A stretch of 64,000 bases of DNA from positions 1-64,000 of the forward strand of contig NTXX01000016.1 of NCBI GenBank assembly GCA_002559145.1, read 5' to 3'. The DNA comes from Bacillus sp. AFS006103. Its GTDB lineage: Bacteria; Bacillota; Bacilli; Bacillales; Cytobacillaceae. Within the stretch, counting starts at the first letter, position 1; the number at the start of each line of letters is the position of its first letter. A model generated the notes under the pieces. It was not told where the DNA came from, did not search any database, and was given only the letters and a program-made list of their open reading frames with translations. The position numbers and the translations under genes are program-made. Below, piece by piece: positions 59,591 to 64,000 of the stretch.

Positions 59591-60379
59591 ATGACCAATT
59601 ACAAAGTTTTATTTTTAGATATTGATGGCACCTTAGTGAGGCCCGATGATACGATTGAGGATTCCACAAAAGAGGCCATTTCACAGGTACAGGCAAAGGG
59701 CATCGAGGTTTTCTTAGCAACAGGCAGGCCGCTTCATGAATTAAAGGAACTTGCAAAAGAATTGAATATACACTCATTCATAGGTTATAACGGTGCCTAT
59801 GCCATATATAAAGGTGAAGATTTATTCCAGGAACCGATGAAAAGCTCAACTGTTCAGAGTTTCTTGGAAATTGCAAAGGATAACAAACATGAAGTGGTAC
59901 TATATACGAATAGTAAGAACGTCTTTACCAATTTAACGTCTGAGATCATTACTGAATTCATGCAAAAGTTCCACTTACATAAAAATGAAGCATATTCTCC
60001 TTCAATTAAAAACACTGTTTTAGGGATGACGCTTGTTAATTTAAAAAAAGAAGACCCTGCCCTTTACAACAAGGAAGATGATATCCATTTATCCCAAATC
60101 AATGTAGAGGGAATGCGTCATTGCTATGATGTTATTAGAGATAGTGTGAATAAAGGCTATGGAATTCAAGTAGTTTTGAAGAGGCTTGGCATCAACAAAG
60201 AAAGCTCCATTGCCTTTGGAGATGGGATGAATGATAAGGAAATGCTTCAACAGGTTGGCGAGAGCTTTGCGATGGGAAATGGTCATTCCGACCTATTTCA
60301 ATACGCAAAGCATAAAACTACCGAAGTCACTGATTCCGGGATTTATAATGGGTTAAAAATGCTGGGGTTGGTGAAATAA
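59591..60379 (+). CDS. Cof-type HAD phosphatase
   Basis: 262 aa. HAD motif I FLDIDGTLVRPDD (nucleophile Asp), motif II ATGRPLHELKEL, C2 cap with FIGYNGAYAIYKG, Lys in VLKRLGINKESSIAFGDGMNDKEMLQ (motif III/IV). Type IIB cap, as in Cof/YkrA sugar-phosphate phosphatases. Substrate unknown. Good AAGGAG before ATG; single gene. Confidence 0.9.
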   Translation: MTNYKVLFLDIDGTLVRPDDTIEDSTKEAISQVQAKGIEVFLATGRPLHELKELAKELNIHSFIGYNGAYAIYKGEDLFQEPMKSSTVQSFLEIAKDNKHEVVLYTNSKNVFTNLTSEIITEFMQKFHLHKNEAYSPSIKNTVLGMTLVNLKKEDPALYNKEDDIHLSQINVEGMRHCYDVIRDSVNKGYGIQVVLKRLGINKESSIAFGDGMNDKEMLQQVGESFAMGNGHSDLFQYAKHKTTEVTDSGIYNGLKMLGLVK

Positions 60380-60412
60380 ACGAGCTGGGAATAAAATAAA
60401 TACAAGTCAAAA

Positions 60413-60458
60413 TAAAAGTGCAGAGTATTTCAATCAAATTGAAACATTCTGCACTTCT
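60413..60458. terminator. bidirectional terminator
   Basis: AAGTGCAGA-TTTCAAT pairs with ATTGAAA-TTCTGCACTT with small mismatches; between HAD and convergent EamA genes. Confidence 0.8.
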
Positions 60459-60465
60459 TTGCGCT

Positions 60466-61302
60466 TTAAATTTTCGTGAAAATAATTCCAAGCAGAGCAG
60501 TAAGGACACCAATCAGTTGATATCTTTTTAGCTTTTCTTTATAAAGAAGGACCCCCGCCAGAACAACGACAAGACAATTCAAACTAACAATTGGAAACAC
60601 GATACTTGCTGTTCCAGTCTTAAGGGCATAGAAATAGCTGCTATATCCCAAAATGCTAATTAACCCAACAATGGAACCAACATTGGCCTCTGACCGCTGC
60701 CACTTTTCCTTTTTATACATACTGCAAATGGCTAAATAGATACTCCCCCCGCCATACATGGCAATAAGGATATCTAATGAATTAATTTGTAAATAGGATG
60801 AAGTTTTCATTAAGATCCCTAGTAAACCAAATGAAAATATTGCAAGACCCACACGCATCATCCAAGGATAATAATTGATTCTTCCTTTATTATCAGATGA
60901 ATACTGAATGGCCATGGCTGAGCCAAGCATAATTAAGATTCCAACCCACTGAATCAGTGAGATATGTTCATGGAAAACAACGCCGGCACAAAGGATAGGA
61001 AATATTGTATTTGTTCCCACTAATGGCGATGTCAAGCTAGCTGGTCCCTTTTCAAAGGCCATTGACATTTGGATATTACCGTTTGCATTTAATATGCCAA
61101 TAAAGGCTCCGAGCAAAATGGTGATTAGATTGAGGTGAACCGTTCCTGCTACTATTGCAAATCCGAATGTTAAAAGGAATGCGACAAAATAGAAGTAGAA
61201 CTGAATATGTACTTTCGACACTTTCCTCTGCGTACTCCACTTGAAAATCGTATTATTAGTCCCGAAGCAAACCATTGTAACAAAGGCTGCCGCAATCCAC
61301 AT
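60466..61302 (-). CDS. EamA-family (DMT) transporter
   Basis: 278 aa, ten helices in two EamA repeats: MWIAAAFVTMVCFGTNNTIFKW, ANGNIQMSMAFEKGPASLTSPLVGTNTIFPIL and the second copy SSYFYALKTGTASIVFPIVSLNCLVVVLAG. Family exports or imports metabolites; substrate unknown. Distinct from the longer DMT protein at 41136. Confidence 0.87.
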   Translation of the reverse strand: MWIAAAFVTMVCFGTNNTIFKWSTQRKVSKVHIQFYFYFVAFLLTFGFAIVAGTVHLNLITILLGAFIGILNANGNIQMSMAFEKGPASLTSPLVGTNTIFPILCAGVVFHEHISLIQWVGILIMLGSAMAIQYSSDNKGRINYYPWMMRVGLAIFSFGLLGILMKTSSYLQINSLDILIAMYGGGSIYLAICSMYKKEKWQRSEANVGSIVGLISILGYSSYFYALKTGTASIVFPIVSLNCLVVVLAGVLLYKEKLKRYQLIGVLTALLGIIFTKI

Positions 61303-61462
61303 GTTGAGATCCTTCTTTCTTCATCATTTCACTCCCTATGATAAACCTCAATTCTACTTTGCTCAATCGTTTTTTCGTGGTTTTTCTTATTAAGTGCTCA
61401 ATTTGCAAAAAAATGTTGTTATTTCAGGCTTTCCGTCTTGTTTTGATAGCTTTTGTCATCTA

Positions 61463-61491
61463 GCAGGAAAAAGTAATAGTGAATGGTGAAT
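61463..61491 (+). promoter_or_regulatory. sigma-H-like promoter of the merR-racA pair
   Basis: GCAGGAAAA (61463-61471), 13 bp, GGTGAAT (61485-61491) followed by AA; matches RnAGGAwww and RnnGAATww of the sporulation factor sigma-H. B. subtilis racA is under sigma-H and Spo0A, so a promoter of this type ahead of the pair fits. Confidence 0.6.
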
Positions 61492-61545
61492 AACTAACCT
61501 AACGATGAATTATTTCCTAGATAAATAGAAAGGAATGTTTTTAAC

Positions 61546-62508
61546 ATGAAAACTTATACCTTAAAAGAGGTAGCTAAAATATTAAATACAACACCAGGCA
61601 CCCTTCGTCACTGGGAGAAAGATTTAGTTGATTTACTAGAAATTCCTCGTTCAAAACAAGGGGCGAGGATATATACAGATTTGGAAATTGAACAACTTAA
61701 AGAAATTAAACAACTATACGATAAAAAATTAACTAAGGTATCCATTAGGGAATCGATGCAGAAAAAACTTCATCCTGAAAGTCAGGATGTTTATGAACTA
61801 CCCCACTTTTCACAAGAGGCCTATGGAAGTGAGGAAATACCAGATTCATCTGAAAGTTCACTAGAAATCTTTGAAAATGAGGATGTGTCCGAATCACCAA
61901 TCGTCTCATTAGAGGTTCTAACCGACACGGTCAAACCGATCACCATCCAAGATGCTATCGAGGCACATCAGTTATTCGAGGCAATAGCCACATTAAAGCA
62001 AAATTTCCTGAGCGAAGTTAAAGACGAAATCAGAACTGTAGTTCGAAAAGAAGTACTTGAAGAGGTAAAAAAGGAAATAAGGAATGGAACATATACAACT
62101 GTTAAGTCCTTATCTGACTCTATTTATAAATCGTCCGCTAACACAAAAGCTGAAATTCATGAGTTATCAGAGACACTCGAGAAAGCCTCTGAACTATCTG
62201 CTGACTCGTTACAGCACCTTTCCAACAACATTGCTAACGTTTCGATAGAGACTTCTCAAGAAATTTATACCCTTTCCAAGCAGTTGTCAGAAACTACCGA
62301 GGAATTATCCCACTATGTGGATGTTACGAATAACGAAATCTCAAGTCTAACTGAAGCAATGTCAAAAGAACGTGAATTTTTTATTGAAGAGCGGAATCAA
62401 TACCGACAAGAAATTACTCAAAGAGAGATCGCTTTTCAACAAATGTTAAATAGTTATCGAGATGTGGCTGCTACAAAAGAAAAGAAATGGTGGAAATTCT
62501 GGACTTAA
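61546..62508 (+). CDS. MerR-type HTH protein with long coiled coil (DUF3967-like)
   Basis: 320 aa. N-terminal MerR-like winged helix (YTLKEVAKILNTTPGTLRHWEKDLVDLLEIPRSKQGARIYTDLEIEQLKEIKQLY), an acidic linker at about 80-130, then a long helical region (about 140-300) with Ser/Glu/Leu heptads and a basic aromatic end KKWWKFWT. The design parallels RacA, encoded directly downstream, but is longer. Possibly a chromosome-organising or regulatory protein. Start ATG 61546 with AAAGGA upstream. Confidence 0.78.
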   Translation: MKTYTLKEVAKILNTTPGTLRHWEKDLVDLLEIPRSKQGARIYTDLEIEQLKEIKQLYDKKLTKVSIRESMQKKLHPESQDVYELPHFSQEAYGSEEIPDSSESSLEIFENEDVSESPIVSLEVLTDTVKPITIQDAIEAHQLFEAIATLKQNFLSEVKDEIRTVVRKEVLEEVKKEIRNGTYTTVKSLSDSIYKSSANTKAEIHELSETLEKASELSADSLQHLSNNIANVSIETSQEIYTLSKQLSETTEELSHYVDVTNNEISSLTEAMSKEREFFIEERNQYRQEITQREIAFQQMLNSYRDVAATKEKKWWKFWT

Positions 62509-62610
62509 AACGAAAGAGGCCATCGATAGAACGACTCCCTGTTTAAAAAAATAAAACAATATTTCATCACTCGTGGATTGGGGTTTATTTTATCAATGGA
62601 GGGATTCGAA

Positions 62611-63132
62611 ATGAATACAAGTGAAGTAGCAAAATTAATCGGTGTTTCTACAAGTACTATTCAGCGCTGGGTAAAACAGCTCGATCTACCCATGGAAAGA
62701 AACGAGCGTGGACATTACTATTTTAGCAGCAAGGATATTGAATTATTAAAAGAAATACATGAAAAGCTCCAAAACGGGACATTAATTCAGGAAATAGTGC
62801 CATTAAAGAAGGAAAAAATTCCACGAAAAGGGATTGCTAAGGCGGTAGAAGACAATCAAGTTTTAGAAAAGTTACTGACAAAAGTCAGTGAGTTAGAAAA
62901 TAATCTAAACTCAAAAGCAGATTCGGTTGCTTCCTATCAACTCCTTCAACATCGTCGTGAACTTGAGGATTTGCAACATCTTGTAAAAGATTTAACACAG
63001 CAAGTGGAACAACTACAAAAACAGATGAATGACTTGCAAATGGCCTCAAAAATTGATGAACCACTTGTTTTTGATCACAAAAAAGTCAAAAGGAAAAAGA
63101 AAAATATAGTTAGCTCTTTATTCGGTTTTTAG
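62611..63132 (+). CDS. racA: chromosome-anchoring protein RacA
   Basis: 173 aa from ATG 62611 (GGAGGG upstream; the frame extends 11 codons further). MerR-like HTH NTSEVAKLIGVSTSTIQRWVKQLDLPMERNERGHYYFSSKDIELLKEIHE, then a coiled coil (LEDLQHLVKDLTQQVEQLQKQMNDLQ) and a basic end (KKVKRKKKN). The HTH wording is close to B. subtilis RacA (184 aa), which binds near the origin and tethers it to DivIVA at the pole during sporulation. It follows the other MerR-type gene by 100 nt with no terminator between, so co-transcription is likely. Confidence 0.87.
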   Translation: MNTSEVAKLIGVSTSTIQRWVKQLDLPMERNERGHYYFSSKDIELLKEIHEKLQNGTLIQEIVPLKKEKIPRKGIAKAVEDNQVLEKLLTKVSELENNLNSKADSVASYQLLQHRRELEDLQHLVKDLTQQVEQLQKQMNDLQMASKIDEPLVFDHKKVKRKKKNIVSSLFGF

Positions 63133-63163
63133 TTCATTTCAATTTATTCATAATTTTGATACA

Positions 63164-63204
63164 CAAAATAGCCGAACTGGTTACAACCAGTTCGGCTATT
63201 TTAG
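63164..63204. terminator. bidirectional terminator
   Basis: AAAATAGCCGAACTGGTT, loop ACA(A), AACCAGTTCGGCTATTTT; between racA and the convergent acyltransferase gene. Confidence 0.9.
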
Positions 63205-63218
63205 TAAATCCATTCCAA

Positions 63219-64000
63219 TTAAACTTTCAATTCAACTAGTGGCTGGGTATATTTTTTTATTAAATAACTTCCAAGAATGATACAAATCATTAAGGAAAGA
63301 ACCAAAAGTAAGAGGTAATTTCCTGAAAATGAGATGATACTTTCGTTAGGAAGAACCACTTGAAGTGATTTAATAATAAATCCATGAAGCAAATAGACAT
63401 ATAACGTTCTTTCACCTATTTGAGTCACTATAAACTGGTTAGAAGGAATTAATGCTAAAAAACAAAAGACAACAATTAAGGTCAGCCCATATTGAAGTCC
63501 TCGAGTAAGGCCATCGGTCAATTCTTCTCCTCCCATATTTGCATAAGAGGTATCACCTAAAAGCCAAGACACCGCATCCTGCGGGAAACTTAAGCTAAAG
63601 AAAACACAGGTCCCAATAATAATTGCAATTCCTACGGGAAGTGAATATCTGGCCCGAATAATTTTCTTTAACTGATCACCATTTAGTAAAAACCCCATGA
63701 GAAAATAAGGGAAGAATACAAAAGTTCTTGATAAGCTTAAAAAACTCCCCGCTTGATCAACAAAACCAATCAAAATTCCCAAAATAATGGAAATAATAAA
63801 GCCCAACCATTTTAACCTTGCAAAAAGATAGAGCAATAAATTCCAAAAAAACAAACTCAACAAAAACCAGAGCGACCAATGAGGATGTAAAAAATCGAAA
63901 TCAAGCTTTTCTTCCTGACCATTCAAAAAATAATAAATGGAATAGATGATTTGAAAAATAAAATAAGGCAGTAAAATCTTCTTTATCGACTTGATAAAGT
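63219..64000 (-). CDS. acyltransferase 3 family membrane protein, partial at window edge
   Basis: The frame stays open to the right edge (reading FIKSIKKILLPYF before the first TTG at 63926), so the N-terminus lies outside the window. The visible part has HPHWSLWFLLSLFFWNLLLY, SRTFVFFPYFLMGFLL and TLYVYLLHGFIIKSLQ, the pattern of OafA/fucose-4-O-acetylase-like acyltransferases. These move acetyl or other acyl groups onto surface sugars. At least seven helices visible. The TTG at 63926 is unlikely to be the true start. Confidence 0.82.
   Translation of the reverse strand, partial: FIKSIKKILLPYFIFQIIYSIYYFLNGQEEKLDFDFLHPHWSLWFLLSLFFWNLLLYLFARLKWLGFIISIILGILIGFVDQAGSFLSLSRTFVFFPYFLMGFLLNGDQLKKIIRARYSLPVGIAIIIGTCVFFSLSFPQDAVSWLLGDTSYANMGGEELTDGLTRGLQYGLTLIVVFCFLALIPSNQFIVTQIGERTLYVYLLHGFIIKSLQVVLPNESIISFSGNYLLLLVLSLMICIILGSYLIKKYTQPLVELKV

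Overview
The window looks like chromosome of a low-GC, endospore-forming Bacillaceae (Bacillus/Neobacillus type). Reasons visible in the sequence: strong AGGAGG ribosome binding sites, TTGACA/TATAAT promoters, many intrinsic terminators, TTG/GTG starts, and recognisable Bacillus genes (yclJ/yclK, csgA, racA, ykuD, helD, a sporulenol/hopene-type cyclase, a 2Duf-type spore membrane protein, a BA3454-type peptide). No prophage, insertion sequence, CRISPR array or tRNA gene was seen. Most genes are on the minus strand. The left edge is the promoter-leader of an rRNA operon that is transcribed leftwards out of the window, so the minus strand is probably the leading strand.

Layout. 1-250: tandem rRNA promoters P1/P2 and leader. 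0.4-7.9 kb: housekeeping genes (methyltransferase, exonuclease III, cyclophilin, DUF2515, terpene cyclase, Mug glycosylase) and a candidate small RNA. 8.0-12.5 kb: a four-gene extracytoplasmic redox cassette (stalk-domain protein, small anchored protein, ApbE flavin transferase, ferric-reductase-like cytochrome) convergent with a two-component system. The cassette promoter and the regulator's own promoter carry the same 11-bp-spaced direct repeat at the same distance from the -10 box. 12.5-22.3 kb: transporters, an ABC-F protein, a 44-codon small gene, PrsA-like foldase, HtrA-like protease and yclJK, with two intergenic arrays of about 21-bp repeats. 22.5-31.5 kb: a TetR-controlled fatty/hydroxy-acid catabolic regulon containing an ACAD11-like dehydrogenase and an ACAD10/11-like kinase as separate genes, plus CoA ligase, two short-chain dehydrogenases, enoyl-CoA hydratase, quinone oxidoreductase and a ComB-family phosphatase.

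31.6-47 kb: small regulators, hydrolase, VanW protein, csgA, a 1-kb gene-poor gap, an erythromycin-esterase-like enzyme, a DUF1657/DUF1657/2Duf spore cassette with a sigma-G-like promoter, a YodC/YodB-like nitroreductase-HxlR pair with palindromic operators, and a lysine riboswitch before lysP. 47-64 kb: asnS behind a short attenuator-like leader, a hydrolase lacking its nucleophile, helD, yceI with elaborate promoter palindromes, ATP-grasp ligase, ykuD, a class V aminotransferase, polysaccharide deacetylase, HAD phosphatase, and a sigma-H-like promoter in front of two tandem MerR/coiled-coil DNA-binding proteins, the second being RacA. The window ends inside an acyltransferase gene.

The two best candidates for something not yet described are the two-component-controlled flavin/heme redox cassette (8.0-12.5 kb) and the split ACAD11-type regulon with its embedded phosphatase (22.5-31.5 kb). 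All functions are from reading sequence by eye; no database search was run.
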